A stretch of DNA of 64,000 nt from contig CAUJGJ010000040.1 of the NCBI GenBank assembly GCA_963170055.1, forward strand, positions 2,529,801-2,593,800, in the 5' to 3' direction. The notes below the pieces were generated by a model. It had not been told where the DNA came from. It saw nothing but the letters and a program-made list of their open reading frames with translations, and did not search any database. Positions 11,616 through 22,620 of this stretch are shown here, piece by piece. Each line of letters opens with the position of its first letter. Positions within the stretch are counted from its first letter, which is position 1. The position numbers and the translations under genes are program-made. The stretch is from Halisarca cf. caerulea (taxonomy: Eukaryota; Porifera; Demospongiae; Chondrillida; Halisarcidae).

Positions 11616-12302
11616 CTTCAGTTTCTTAATGGATACCTCCATTTGTAATACGTTTGTGGCATCCAAGGGACAGCTGTCAGACACTGGCAAGCAGTTTTTC
11701 GTCAGACTAGCTTTGGCCAAACAACTGATTGACAGGTCAAAACACCCTTAGGAATAGTTTTTATCAAACCAGGTAGTCTCTTGCAACGCCAAAGTGTTAT
11801 TTTTGCCTCAAGAAAACAAGCCTGTGCCTGGTGTCAGAAGAAACAATATACCGTGCGCCAAAGGGCCAAATTCGTGAAACTGTCAATGGCTGTTCCACGT
11901 GTAACATCCATCTCCACCGTGATATCTGCTTTCAAAGATATCATGATGAAGTTGTCTTCGCGTCTGAAGAGCCACTGAGTAGCTGTACTTCGTAAATTCT
12001 CCAATTTCGAGACAATTTTGGACTTGTAGTGTCGATACGTTAGGTAGCCGTAAACTTGTCATCTGCTTGTTCTTTGAATCTGCTGTAATCCACTTCTTGG
12101 TTTTGATTTTTGTATTCTTCATCTTCTGAAGTGATGACTTAATATAACTTGCTGCACTATTAAGCGAGTCTAAAAAGAGTTATAACGAAAAATGAACTAC
12201 CTCTACAATTGACACGTGGTGCGTGAAAGTGTCAATTCTTATGGTATCTAGGAAGGGGTTCCATTTAGCGCTTCCGGTTTCTTATGGTGCACGAGGTGTT
12301 AA

Positions 12303-12503
12303 CTTGACCACAATTTGTATTGACTAATAGATATGGCGTATAATAGGTTAATAAGGAAGACTCTATTTAGTTAGAACCTAGATTTTCTGGTAAACAAGAA
12401 CTCTTCCGGTCTAAAACACTCTTTGCTAATGAAATCAGGAGTAAACAAACAAGAATATAGCCAAAAGATTATGTACTGACTTGGCATTCGCCATGTTGTT
12501 GAC
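12303..12503. other. Intron sequence
   Basis: Nothing further seen between the piggyBac right end and the microsatellite. Confidence 0.35.
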
Positions 12504-12523
12504 ATACACACACATGCACACAT

Positions 12524-12586
<63 letters not shown>
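12504..12586. repeat. (CA)n microsatellite
   Basis: Imperfect CA/TGCA units followed by about 60 bases of pure CA. Confidence 0.95.
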
Positions 12587-12590
<4 letters not shown>

Positions 12591-12845
12591 GACATTGTTC
12601 CGGATGTTCGAGATACTTCCGGTGAACAATATTAAAGTCCCGCTTTCCAGCGGCCCAAAAAGTGAATAACCAACCACATGTTTTCATTACTTTCCAAATG
12701 GTATATTCATCAATGTTGGAATTAAACCAGATATTCTAACTATCATGATTCTAAATATCGAGATTCTATTGTATTAATAATATTATGCAAAGACATTCCA
12801 AAGATCTGTATCTGCCATGTACTCCGCAAATCACCCACAACTTAC

Positions 12846-13031
12846 CAATCACTGTTTTAGATTCATCATCATAGCCATGTTTTTCAAGGACAGCTGCTAT
12901 ACCTTTACTTGTGTTTCTGTCCTTGGCAATAGCCATTTTCAGCAGGTTTGGTAGTGAGGTGTCAGGGCGGTCAAAAAGGGAGGAATATTCTTTGTCCGAT
13001 AAATACTGAGATTCCTGTAGATCAGCCAAAA
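12846..13031 (-). CDS. Helical-module exon, possible death-fold, module 3
   Basis: Minus-strand exon of 186 bases, phase 1-1, with a TATAG acceptor and GTAAGT donor. It begins VLADLQESQYLSDKEYSSLF and ends AAVLEKHGYDDESKTVI. It is a diverged repeat of the exon at 6171-5974, with the same ends and the same 11-residue spacing from the HG pair to the splice site. The predicted structure is helical throughout, with charged surfaces. It reads in frame with the exon at 17446-17255 upstream. A role as a protein-interaction module is inferred; the family is not identified. Confidence 0.55.
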
Positions 13032-13129
13032 CTATACAACAATTGAGAAGAGAGTAGGTGAAATTATAAAATTAGCATGCATATAACTAAGTATGTCTTG
13101 ATATGTAATACACATACTCTATATATGTA

Positions 13130-13753
13130 CGGTACTTTTCATAATATAGTGAACGATATCGCGCGTTCGACCGGCGGTCAACGAGGCCACAGACGACGGT
13201 CAGGCACACGATGGCCATTCGACGGTCAGTGGAAGCCACTCGACAGTCATCATTACGTAATGTTTACTTTGGTGTGAATGTAGTTAAGTTTTAGAAAATG
13301 GCGTATTCGATCGCGCTACATTGTTCGACAAATTTTGCTTTTTAAGCGCAAAGGGAAGTCTTACCGCCGGATTGTTGTTTTTCTGGGCGAAGAGGGCCAC
13401 ACTTTTACCAAGTCGGGGATATGTAGCTTTCTAAAGCGGTACGAAGAAAGAGGAAGCATCCTTAGAAAGCCAGGAACGGGTACGTAGTCCAAGAAAAACT
13501 CAAACATTCTTAAATTGGTAGATTCTCATATGGAGCAGGACGATGAAACCTCTCTGGAAGGTCTTCCAAAATTATTGTAGAAAGATGTTACTTGTTACTA
13601 TTTTAATCTATGTCGCTGGTCAACACGTCGATACGAAGCAGTCAACACCCTGGCGAATGCCGATCAACGCCTCGACAGACAGCACTCAGACAATCGACAG
13701 ATTCTGGTCGGTCGAGTGGAGCAACATCGTTCACTTTATTAAGAAAAGTACCG
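13130..13753. mobile_element. TA-flanked MITE, CGGTACTTTTC family (624 bp)
   Basis: Inverted ends CGGTACTTTTCATAATATAG and its near complement ending GAAAAGTACCG, flanked by TA on both sides (13128-13129, 13754-13755). The interior is rich in CGGTC/GACGG units near both ends. It shares termini with 17758-18147. TA targets and short inverted repeats fit a Tc1/mariner-type non-autonomous element. Confidence 0.8.
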
Positions 13754-13755
13754 TA

Positions 13756-14539
13756 TGCAGCACTCAGTGCGAATACTGAAACGTACATGCACATACATTC
13801 ATACACATTGTCAACAAGGGGCGCCTCCAGTAATAATAGTTATTTGTAAGGGGTGAGGGAGAGGGGCCCACACAAGTGAGTGGGCCATGTTGTCTCAGTA
13901 TCTCTGTGCACATGAAATGTATAACATCAAAGCAAAATGGCTCCATCAACTCACGGGCTAGCTTGTTAGACTATTATGTACATACTATGAACCGTTTTAA
14001 AGAGCTTTTAAGGGTATTTTGCTACCTTTTATCCATTCTAGGACATTGTACACACACACACACACACCCCGAACGAAATTCAACCCAGTTGTCAACCTAA
14101 TATATAGCTAGCATAACAACACTTTAACTCTACACATGCAAATCCAGTTCATTCCCAGTCTGAGAGTAAACACGGTAAATTTTATCCCCATATATAGTAC
14201 TTACTAATGTGGTCTTGATAATATATATTACCACAATAAACTGCAATATGTCAGGTGGGAGATACATGAGGTTCCTCAAGCAGCTTGGATAACAAAACTT
14301 TCAATTCTAATGCAGCACACTAAAAGCTTGACAAAATGCCAAGAACAACTCAATTCTAATAATAAACATATTGTCACTGATAACAACCATACAATATGTT
14401 CATTATAGTTGCTCACCCCAGCAAATCCCCACCTCTAATTGTTTTCAGCCAAGAAATTGAGAAAGCCAGGCACCCAGCAATGCTAACCGCCATATCCCCC
14501 CTTTTAATTTTTGTCTTGGGGAAACACTGACATAGAGTA
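13756..14539. other. Intron sequence
   Basis: A short (CA)n tract at 14050-14067; otherwise nothing supported. Confidence 0.4.
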
Positions 14540-15309
14540 CGGTAGGGATCAAAAAAAGTTTACACTGCGATCCGCAAGACGTGCGTATTACGTACGTATT
14601 ACTGTGCGCAATTACTCTGCGTAATAACAGAGAATACAGCAATTACGTAGTATAATTACGCAGCACAACTTCGCTCTGTTGTGCCTTTAGGAAGTCTTTC
14701 TGTGCTCTTCAAACATTGGTTAAATTTCGACCTTATTTTTAGCATGGCTTTGAACAGACGTTGGCCGACCAACGTGGAAATTTCTTGGCCAATGTCGCAA
14801 CTTACTAGTTCGGCAAGTGACACAACAAGACGGAAATGTTCTCTTTTTCTGACCAAAACACTAAGTCACACGTTGTCCTTAGCAAAATTGCAACGATCTT
14901 GGAGATATAAGCTTATGGCTACGTACGTTGGTAGGCTACGAGCTGATAACTAGCGAGAATACCTGTCTACTCCACGGGTTTCTTCAGTGTCTTCCAAAGA
15001 GTCATAATTAACATCGAATGCAATTTTCCTTGATTTCAAAGACTTTGAAACTCAGTTAAAAGAGTCAGTGATCGATATTTCCAAGGTCGCTGCTACGGCC
15101 ATTTTGTCATTGGTCAACATAATAAAAAATATGGGCGCATCTAATATTAGTGCGCGTGACTCGTTGGCAATAGAAAATTACGCAGCCCAATGATCTGTAA
15201 TGCGCAACGCAATACGGAGAGTAATTGTTCCACAATACGCCTGGTTATCACTGTGTAAAACGATGCGTATTACTATTACGTAATGTAAACTTATTTTTGA
15301 TCCCTACCA
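14540..15309. mobile_element. TA-flanked MITE, GGTAGGGATC family (770 bp)
   Basis: Ends are inverted: left GGTAGGGATCAAAAA followed by AGTTTACA, right TGTAAACTT followed by TTTTTGATCCCTACC. TA lies outside each end (14538-14539, 15310-15311). Subterminal regions carry clustered 'tacgta', 'gcgtatta' and 'cgtaat' motifs on both sides. No transposase frame was recognised. Confidence 0.8.
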
Positions 15310-15472
15310 TATGTGAGGACTACTTGAGGACCTTTGAAGCAACAGCCATTTTAACATTCATCACAGCTTAGGGTATAAACACCCTATGGGGGAACTAATT
15401 AATGTGGTATCATAAACCAGATCCATGCACAGTAGTTGTCATACACTATAGGTAGTGTTCTCCCCAGGTATC

Positions 15473-16444
15473 TTAACCTTTTACCGTCCATAGCGCAATT
15501 TATTGTGCCTAGTCACTTCCGTCCGTGACCCGTAAAATTCGAACTCAAATTTTATATGATGATAGTTTTATATGTATTAAACAAAAATACAAACTTTTAT
15601 AAGTATACATAGCTGTATTGCTAAGTAATAATACGAACAAATTTATACGAAAACGCAGGCTAACGATAAAATACAAAAATTTACGGTGATTATCCAACAA
15701 TATACAATAAAAAATGGCTACCGCAATTGGTTACAGTTATAGTTTTGATGTGTTTGCTCTAATAAAAGGCTTTCTAGGCATATTTTACAGTCTGAAAGGT
15801 TTTGTGTGATATGTCCTAAAGCAGGGTATGGGACACAGAGGGATGGGATGATTGGAACAGCAGTCCCAATAGCAATACTTCGTCGTACCCTCTTGGGGCA
15901 CACGTGACAGGTTAGAGACTTGTTCTGCATGGATGGGAAGTGGCGCTTGTAATATCCTGCAGCCGGTGGGCCGTGCAGAAGGAGTCTCTGCCTCATGCGC
16001 GATGTCCGCTGTGACATTAGTGTGCTGGTGACGATGAAATCCTAGAAACTCTAATGAATTGACCCTTCTGTCTGTCATACCGTTTCTTGTTTAGCTCGAA
16101 TTTTGTTTTGAATTAGTAAGAACAAGAAACAATCACAAAATGTGTGTTCAATATAATAAGCAAGTGAATTGTCGACGACCACGGATGGAATTCACGACGG
16201 TTGAGAGTTCATTGACTTTTTTTACCATAGATTCGTACCTTTGGGAAACTTCGCTGTAATAGTAAGGGTGGAAAGTCTTCTGGACAACAGGCGTGGTAAG
16301 CTCTAAAGAGAATTTAAAGCTTAAAGAATGAAATCAAGTAACGAATAGGGTTAAGAATCCTTCAGTTTCACTCCTGTGCAATTTATTGCTCTATGGACGG
16401 TAACGGAACTGCATAAATCTCTAACGCGGATGGCAAAAGGTTAA
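15473..16444. mobile_element. piggyBac-derived element, deletion derivative
   Basis: TTAA flanks at 15473-15476 and 16441-16444. Inverted termini are TTAACCTTTTACCGTCC and GGATGGCAAAAGGTTAA, with a second inverted match (gcaatttattg.gc) just inside. The interior keeps only the C-terminal part of a transposase on the minus strand (15785-15990), so it is an internally deleted, non-autonomous copy. Confidence 0.8.
15785..15990 (-). pseudogene. piggyBac transposase C-terminal cysteine-rich domain, fragment
   Basis: Read on the minus strand, the pieces SLTCHVCPKR in one frame and KYCYWDCCSNHPIPLCPIPC followed by FRTYH in another reproduce the zinc-binding tail of piggyBac transposases (C..C, later C..C, LC..PCF..YH). 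A one-base frameshift separates them. It matches the tail of the transposase at 11780-11950. No catalytic core is present in the element. Confidence 0.7.
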
Positions 16445-17254
16445 GGTATGTTGGTTCAACATGCCTTCTTTCAAAAATAAAATTCAGAATCTATTAGATG
16501 GAAAACATGCATGCATTCATGTAGATCATACAAAATTAATTTTCTGCTTAGTACAAATCATACTAGTGCCCAAAACTGAAGCTGCAAGCAAATTTTGATG
16601 CACTGTATGCATACGTACATGATGATGTATGTACGTACATATCTACATAATAATACATATTCAACATGCCTGAAATTATTTCAGGGGAGATCATGCACTG
16701 ATTATATATAGGGATTAAATAGCTGTCATTCAGCAGTCCAGTGGTCCTTGCTTCATGGCCAGCTCTTCTACTCACGCACGTGTGCACATAAAATTGATAG
16801 GATAAAAAATGGTTGTTAGTTGTAACATGATCGAGGCAAACTCGGTTTAACCATACTATATAAAAGGCATGCATCATCATGAAAGTCTGCTCACTTCTAA
16901 AATCATGCCAACAATAAAGCTACAGTAGGTAACATGCACTAGCCATGATAACTTGGAATGAAACATTGCTATTTTACCAATGTGCTATAAGGCCTTATCT
17001 GGGAATTCCACCCTTCATCAGTAGCACTGCATGGGCAGAGCAGTAACGGATGTTCCTTGGAAACCCCCCCCATCACGGGATTGGTCAAGGAAAATCCGAT
17101 ACAGATAGATGGTATTAAACAGATACCTCCACTAAATGCTTATACACTAACGCTGAGTACTGGCTGGCTGGCAGGTCGCCTACAAAAGAATTCCCTTAGA
17201 ACACATTATATTCTAACACCCACCAGACCCCTATTCAACATACCCACAACCTAC
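16445..17254. other. Intron sequence
   Basis: No feature supported. Short frames on the minus strand around 16563-16880 have no recognisable motif. Confidence 0.35.
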
Positions 17255-17446
17255 CAAGCAGCCAGTCCTTTTCCTTAGAGTAGCAATAAATTCCCATTAC
17301 ATCTGCTAATTCTTTCAAAGCAGCCAAGTCCTTCTTACGGAAGACGTGTATGATTCTCTCTATCAACTTCATTTCATTCAAGGAGTCGATTCTTTTCATT
17401 TCTTGAACATCTTCGGGATTCAGCACTTTGCGCAAATCTAGACACA
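17255..17446 (-). CDS. Helical-module exon, possible death-fold, module 2
   Basis: Minus-strand exon of 192 bases, phase 1-1, with a TTGCAG acceptor and GTAGGT donor. It reads VCLDLRKVLNPEDVQEMKRI at the start and ends with KKDLAALKELADVMG and a short tail to WLLG. Heptad-like hydrophobic spacing and abundant Lys/Glu predict four or five helices, about 64 residues in all. This is short for a whole death-fold domain but could be most of one. It splices in frame with both neighbours (18662-18444 upstream, 13031-12846 downstream). Confidence 0.5.
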
Positions 17447-17757
17447 CTGCAAAATTGACCCAATAAACATTGAAGAAGACATTCAAGTGTCATAATAATG
17501 TTGATTTACATGTACAGCAGACCAAAGCAATAGTATTTAGAATCCCACAAAGAATAGCCCATTCATTAACAAACAACATACATACTACGACTGGAACATG
17601 TTTCACACGAAACTCAGTGGACTATGCTGAAATGTCATATCCAATAATACCACAAGTATACTTTCTGTAAACACTATTATACTTAGTCCATGCATAATTG
17701 TACTCACACGAGTACATTTAAAATATCAGATTAAATAACTATGTTCCTGTGAATATA

Positions 17758-18147
17758 CGGTACTTTTCATAAAAAACTGGACGACGAACGGCGGTCAAAC
17801 GGGCGGTCAATCAACGGACGTACACCGTACAGTCGCGGACGTACGCCGTACGGACGATAGGCCAATAATAATTACGTCATTTTTGCGCATTGATATCGGT
17901 TCGCCGGAATCGGTTTCCCGAGCAAGAATGGCTTATTTTAGGAACGTAAAGTAGCGAATTTCGTTTTAAGACGGAAAGACAAAAGCCACAAGCCAATTGC
18001 GAAAGCGTCAGCTAGAGAGAAAGAAACCGCGTAGGTACAAACAACACCCGTACGTACGCCGTACGTACAGCGGTCAATGCCCGGACGGTCACCGTACGTA
18101 CACAGACTGACCGCCGTTCGTCGTCCAGTTTTTTGTGAAAAGTACCG
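17758..18147. mobile_element. TA-flanked MITE, CGGTACTTTTC family (390 bp)
   Basis: Inverted ends begin CGGTACTTTTCATAAAAAAC and run on through TGGACGACGAACGGCGGTCA; the right end is the complement. TA flanks both sides. The interior has clustered 'cgtacgccgtac' palindromes. Same terminal motif as 13130-13753, so both belong to one family. It sits in the intron between two coding exons. Confidence 0.85.
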
Positions 18148-18443
18148 TATACTACTCAGTGAAATTATTTATACTATCGACTTGACAAAATTTGGCTATA
18201 ATATGAGGACATATAATTGATTAGGATGAGCTCAGAATAGATAGAGAAACACAATCACAACTGGAGGTCAGGCTGAGCTGAGATGTAGGATAATTCACAG
18301 ATGGCACACAGAGACAAAGAAGCAAGACCAATTCATCAGACTCAGAAAGGATAGCATGTGATTCCACCGGGCCAGAAATTATGCTTGCATACTAGGAACA
18401 ACACTTCATTCTTGTATTATAACATACGGTCACAAAAATTTAC

Positions 18444-18662
18444 CATTTAAGAACCGTGGTATCTGCAATACTGGGACGATGAAAGGATCATTAATAGATT
18501 CTTCCAAAACGTTGATAGCAATTTTCACTTTCTCAGAAGGTTTTGCCTGTAAAACAAACGCCAACTCCTTGTAGCACCTAAATTCCCATGCTCCACAATA
18601 GCGGATAGTCTTGCACTCTTTATAATCTAAGATCTTCTTCTCACGATGCAACTCGCGCATTA
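18444..18662 (-). CDS. Helical-module exon, module 1
   Basis: Minus-strand exon of 219 bases, phase 1-1, with a GTGCAG acceptor and GTAAAT donor. It reads VMRELHREKKILDYKECKTI at the start, has CYKELAFVLQAKPSEKVKIA in the middle and ends PVLQIPRFLN. An in-frame ATG is the second codon, but the acceptor and shared phase favour an internal exon. The helical, Lys/Glu-rich composition resembles the other modules of this gene. The exon that should precede it, converting phase 0 to phase 1 after 20617, was not found. Confidence 0.45.
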
Positions 18663-20616
18663 CTGCACAAAGGAAGAGAAATACTGATCATCATCAATCA
18701 TCATTGCATCTTGTTTGAAACAAAATTGCCTGCATGACAACAAACAAGAGTAAGCGGCTGCATGGCTTACACACTGTGTCAGGCTCATTATAGCAGATTT
18801 TAGACTACTAAAAAATGGCTACCGCCAAAAAGGGGTGACAAATACATCACGATTTTGACTCGCAGAAATAATTTCTGGCTCATTTAAAATCTTCTACACA
18901 CTTTAATGCTTATTGTCGAAATGTTACACCAAAAAACAAGCCCATATTGTATGCGAAAATAAGTGAACAATAATCTAAAAAATACTGTTTTTGCAAAACT
19001 AGTATCAAATTAAAGAGTAAAGTCGACGGCATAAGCTATTTCTGAACGGAAAATATATAACCCCAAATGACACAGATATAACTAAAAAATTGTACTTTTA
19101 CACTGTAAAATAGTTAAAATTAAACCATAAAAAATGCTTATATCTTTTACCTGGTTATATTTTTTTCCGCTCAGAATATAAACGAATGCACAAGGGTACT
19201 TTGAAATAGTTTTTGCAGTCTCCGTCGCAAAGAAGGGCCATTTAGACGTGTGGATTCTACATTCTTTTTGAGACAAATTCAAAGCCGCCATTTTAATGTA
19301 ACATCATCAATGACATTACGTATCATTCCAAGATGGTCGCGCACATGAAAATTTGCTATAATGTTACTGTTATAATTTCGATATCAAAGTTAGTTTCGTC
19401 GTTTTGTTATAAATCAGTTTTTCACAGCAAAGGAAGTTGGACACTAAATCTTTGATTCTGATTAATCGATCTTCGTTTGCAAACGATTATGGGTGAGTTA
19501 CAGTCCTTTTAATTGATCTTTGTATTATTTTATCGTAAAATCCTCTCACTGTCAATATTAATAGGGTAAATCTTGGAATTATCGCATGATTCGGATATTT
19601 TTGGATACTTCAGTGAAATATCTAGACTTCAGATACCAATTTCGGGGATTTTGAGTGAATACCTTTGCGCGAATGGTTCTTGATTGCAACTTTTGTGTAC
19701 ACAAATTGTCCATATGTGGTATTTGATACTTTTAATCACCATGTCTGTCTTTTAAAAGCTTTAATATGATGGATTTGGCGGTGCAAAAGTTCGAATCGTA
19801 ACTCCCGCAATATGCAAACATTTCCCGCTACAGACAGAGATTATGCAACTTGTGATGACACATGTGAGGTTTTCCTAAGAGGTAGTCATGACTTGTATGA
19901 AAAAGGTGACAAATTCCCTACATTCCAATACTTTGTCACCTAAAATCCCCACATTCTGAAATACGCTATAATGCCCTTGTGCACAATAAGTAAGTATTAT
20001 TATGATAATCAAAACGCAAGTACAAGCATATACGTATATAGTAAACAGCACGACTTTCAACTCCAGATTGTGTAATATTTATATTATAATATTTTGAGGC
20101 ACTGTAATTGGATCTATTACTGTAACAGTGCCCCCAAAATATAATATATGCATAGGTGTAGGAAGATGTCTTAAATTCTGGGCAAGCAATGAACACCTTA
20201 AATGTAACATGAATCCTTTTTGTGTGTCATCATGGTCAGTTTAGAATCTGATTCAGTTTTATTGGCATAACTAGCATGAATGTTGCAAGAGATATCTACA
20301 TACCACCATGCATGCACGGGTTAAAACAGCAAACTACATTTTACTGACCTATTTACAGATTTGTGCTATCTATCTGCCAAATACTTTCCTAAATTGATCT
20401 CAGGAGTAATCACTTAATCTTTGACAATTTACATTATAAACTTGATCCCCTTGATACTTTTTACTTATTCCTTAAAGTTTCTTCTTCCATCTTAATGCAA
20501 TGGTTAACTATTACGGAACACATGCCAAAAAAATAAATCAAGCTTCCTAATAAGTATAGTGGGGTACATAATTTAGAATGACTAATCAGAGCAGTGTTAA
20601 CATGTAATGTACAGAC
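18663..20616. other. Intron sequence, no gene seen
   Basis: About 2 kb of AT-rich DNA. A frame starting with ATG at 19291 on the minus strand (69 codons) has no recognised motif and no support. No inverted-repeat element with clear ends was detected. Confidence 0.35.
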
Positions 20617-20687
20617 CTTATTCTCAACATTGGCTACGGGAATTGAGAATTCAGAATCATTCTGGTTAATATGGCTCAACAGACTAC
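20617..20687 (-). CDS. Putative second exon of the 21 kb minus-strand gene
   Basis: Minus-strand segment with a TTACAG acceptor, read G|GT so that exon 1 (phase 1) joins in frame: SLLSHINQNDSEFSIPVANV, then ENK. The donor is GTCTGT, which is not the best consensus, and the exon ends in phase 0. An alternative acceptor six bases upstream keeps the frame. Support is splice phase only. Confidence 0.35.
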
Positions 20688-21054
20688 CTGTAACTTGTAA
20701 CAAAAGTGAAAACAGACCCAGTTCCGTTTTACCTCTAGCGTTCCATTTTACTCCGCTTTACCCTAGTAAATTAAAGGCCAGCAACCCTTCGACGTGCCTC
20801 GTACCTGTAACCATTGAAATTCTCTAATACTGAGCTGCTCTCACTGATTGAAGTGTAGACTGCAACGAATATCAGATTTAGGACAAGGCCGTACCGTGGG
20901 CTGTAAGATTGGACAGCTCGTAGGGATGTAACTTGACGTTTAGGTTCAATGCTACGTAGGCAACAACTATAAAGAATTATACTTGCACACGCGGTAAGAT
21001 ACCATAGGTATATGCACAGTATACATAACTACAACACAACGCGGTTTGGATCGA

Positions 21055-21091
21055 GCATAGATAAAGGAAGGGTTACCTTTCCTTTATCTAT
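21055..21091. repeat. Short perfect-type hairpin
   Basis: 'catagataaaggaa' and its complement 'ttcctttatctatg' separated by about nine bases, just 5' (minus-strand sense 3') of the start exon. It could be a minimal MITE remnant. Confidence 0.5.
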
Positions 21092-21163
21092 GGATCGAGT
21101 GATAGTCCTGGAACACAGAGCCTCATCCCCTCTCACGCTATTTACGTTTACTTAATAACATAC

Positions 21164-21251
21164 CTTGAGGAAAAACAACTTTACAAATAATTGGGTTGTA
21201 CTCTCCTTCTATTTTTGAGCAGGCACAATCGAACTCCTCGACCTCTGCCAT
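21164..21251 (-). CDS. Start exon of the long minus-strand gene
   Basis: ATG at 21251 on the minus strand opens MAEVEEFDCACSKIEGEYNP, then IICKVVFPQ, ended by a consensus donor (CAAG|GTATGT). It is 88 bases and ends in phase 1, matching the phase used by the downstream exons at 18.6, 17.4, 13.0 and 6.1 kb. The first residues are acidic, with a Cys pair, and no signal peptide is evident, so the product is probably cytoplasmic. No family was recognised. Confidence 0.45.
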
Positions 21252-21339
21252 ATCTACTCTGGGCGCGCCTCAAAGCTATAATACACCCGTATTATATAAA
21301 CACCCAGGGCGCTTATAGTGAAATTGCCACATGTCTTGT

Positions 21340-21700
21340 CTTCTTATATAACTAGTTGTGAACCAAGTTCAGAACCTCGCGATTGCTAAAACGAAAATTG
21401 AATTTTGAAATAGAAATTGAATAGTGTTCAATTCCATTTTGACTGCTGCTTATGAATTCAAAACTGATGTGTGTACTCATGCTTTGAGTTGTAGTAATGC
21501 TAGATTGAGTGCAATGATATTACAATGGCCATGCAGATGCAAAGTTAGCAGTTTTGTTGTTTACTCATTTGCCACATGCTTGCAATTAAGACACAGTGTG
21601 CAGACTACAGCAGAGCTAGAAATAGCTGCCTACCATCTGCCATTTTCCGAACAAAACATGAATATGGCTGACCAAAATTGAGTTGGGTCAGCCATTTGGC
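21340..21700 (+). repeat. Dispersed repeat (partner at 57290-57560)
   Basis: The sequence from 'gtgaaccaagttcagaacct' through 'gctcaattccatt'-like, 'gctgcttatgaattcaa', 'actcatgctttga' and 'gatgcaaagttagcag' blocks is repeated in the same orientation at about 57303-57500. Copies have diverged. Element class unknown. Confidence 0.65.
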
Positions 21701-22081
21701 TGACTAATGAAACCGAGAGCTGAGTCTGCATTGTTGGCTATATTACAGTCAAGTACCAATTGTTTTGCCAATCTCAAATGGAATTTAACGTAGTTGAATG
21801 GGGTTAATGACGCTATCCGTAACGCCTGGCACGCTTACAGGCCTGGGGGGGCGGCTCGAACAACCAGGCCTGACTTTACGCTTGGCATAATTATAAGCAG
21901 TACACACGTGGGTATGCGCATGCGTAGTGTGCTCATGTATCACGCGGTCCTGGCCTTCTTCGTGCATGCGTAGCTGCTGACTTCTGCTGTCCATTTTTTA
22001 TTCTCCTTCGTTTTGCTGGCCCTCGGTTTACTTCGCTCTTGCTTCGAGTATTCGTTACTTCTTTTCTGTCCTGGGTTATCA

Positions 22082-22437
22082 ATGGCCGAGTCTCTGCCTA
22101 TCCCCACCGTCCCGTCAGACCCAGTCCCGGTGTCCTCATCTTCGACATCTAGCGGGGGTACCACGTCCACCCCGGTCCTACTGTCCAACCCCACAGGTAA
22201 GTTCATCCCTTCAGTCAATTTTGTCCGTGTGTCGATGTCGGGTACGAACCAATCCCCCCGTGCTGCCTTGCTCCAGCCTACGAGGGTCTTTCGTATCTCT
22301 GTGGGCACTGCCCCGGTCCACCAGTGCCTGGTGCTATCACGCCCTCCCCTGGGAGGGTACTCACGCTTAACCCCGCGAGCGCACCCAACCGCTGGACTGT
22401 CAGGCAGCAATGTACCGTCTGGCTCATTCATATGCTG
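22082..22437 (+). CDS. Ser/Thr/Pro-rich N-terminal frame of retroelement
   Basis: ATG at 22082 (MAESLPIPTVPSDPVPVSSS) opens a frame rich in Ser, Thr and Pro. A strong donor-like CAG|GTAAGT lies at about 22197, so the frame may be an upstream exon of the gag-like product. I cannot show the matching acceptor, because the gag frame has a stop just upstream of its first residue. Low complexity and no domain; status uncertain. Confidence 0.3.
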
Positions 22438-22439
22438 AC

Positions 22440-22620
22440 ATGCAGCCCCGCCAGGGCAACTGTGCAAACGGCTCATCCAAGGCAACCATGCACTGCCCCG
22501 CCGGGGCAACTAAGCACAGCCCGCTAGGGCAACAAGCACAGCCCCGCCAGGGTAACTATATGCACAGCCTGCCTGGGCAACTGAGAGCCCCGCCAGGGCA
22601 ATTACACAGCAACCCTCGTA
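22440..22620 (+). repeat. Degenerate tandem repeat, 'ccccgccagggcaact'
   Basis: Six to seven copies of a GCCCCGCCAGGGCAACT-like core with variable spacers. Each core has dyad symmetry (gcc..ggc). It sits between the two gag-like frames of the retroelement. Confidence 0.7.

Larger units (their letters stand above)
9160..11985 (+). pseudogene. piggyBac transposase (PGBD-like) pseudogene
   Basis: Pieces follow the family order. There is an acidic N-terminus (about 9210-9340), then the N-terminal helical region WTPTYTKEIKAFIGMHIIMG (9628-9690), RRRFQALERYLHIND (about 9761-9805), and KPTKFGIKVWLLAE after a frameshift (about 9977-10024). HHVYFDNLFTS (10163-10195) carries the second catalytic Asp. 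WHDKQEVSMMTT (about 10957-10995) and KGVNLSDQ (about 11105-11128) follow. The C-terminal cysteine-rich zinc domain ends GCSTCNIHL.. CF..YH (about 11900-11945). The frame is broken by stops after HFH (9897), in NYIV (about 10060) and after SDQLR (about 11133), by frameshifts, and by two inserted MITEs. The first and third catalytic positions look like Asn instead of Asp (SVNE, GVN), so the enzyme would be dead. Confidence 0.85.
8767..12302 (+). mobile_element. piggyBac-family DNA transposon, full length, inactive
   Basis: Flanked by TTAA at 8767-8770 and 12299-12302, the target used by piggyBac. Termini are inverted: left TTAACACATCTTGCACC, right GGTGCACGAGGTGTTAA, with subterminal copies of the 'cgccatatgcgcc' motif at the left. 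The interior encodes a decayed transposase (about 9160-11985) in the same orientation. Two unrelated MITEs have inserted into it (10350-10953 and 11186-11615). Shorter relatives with the same ends occur at 33162-33862, from 37284 and from 40796. It lies in an intron of the minus-strand gene. Confidence 0.85.

Noticed and set aside
19082..19291. ATG-initiated 69-codon minus-strand frame
   Set aside because: No splice or domain support; the surrounding DNA looks like intron.
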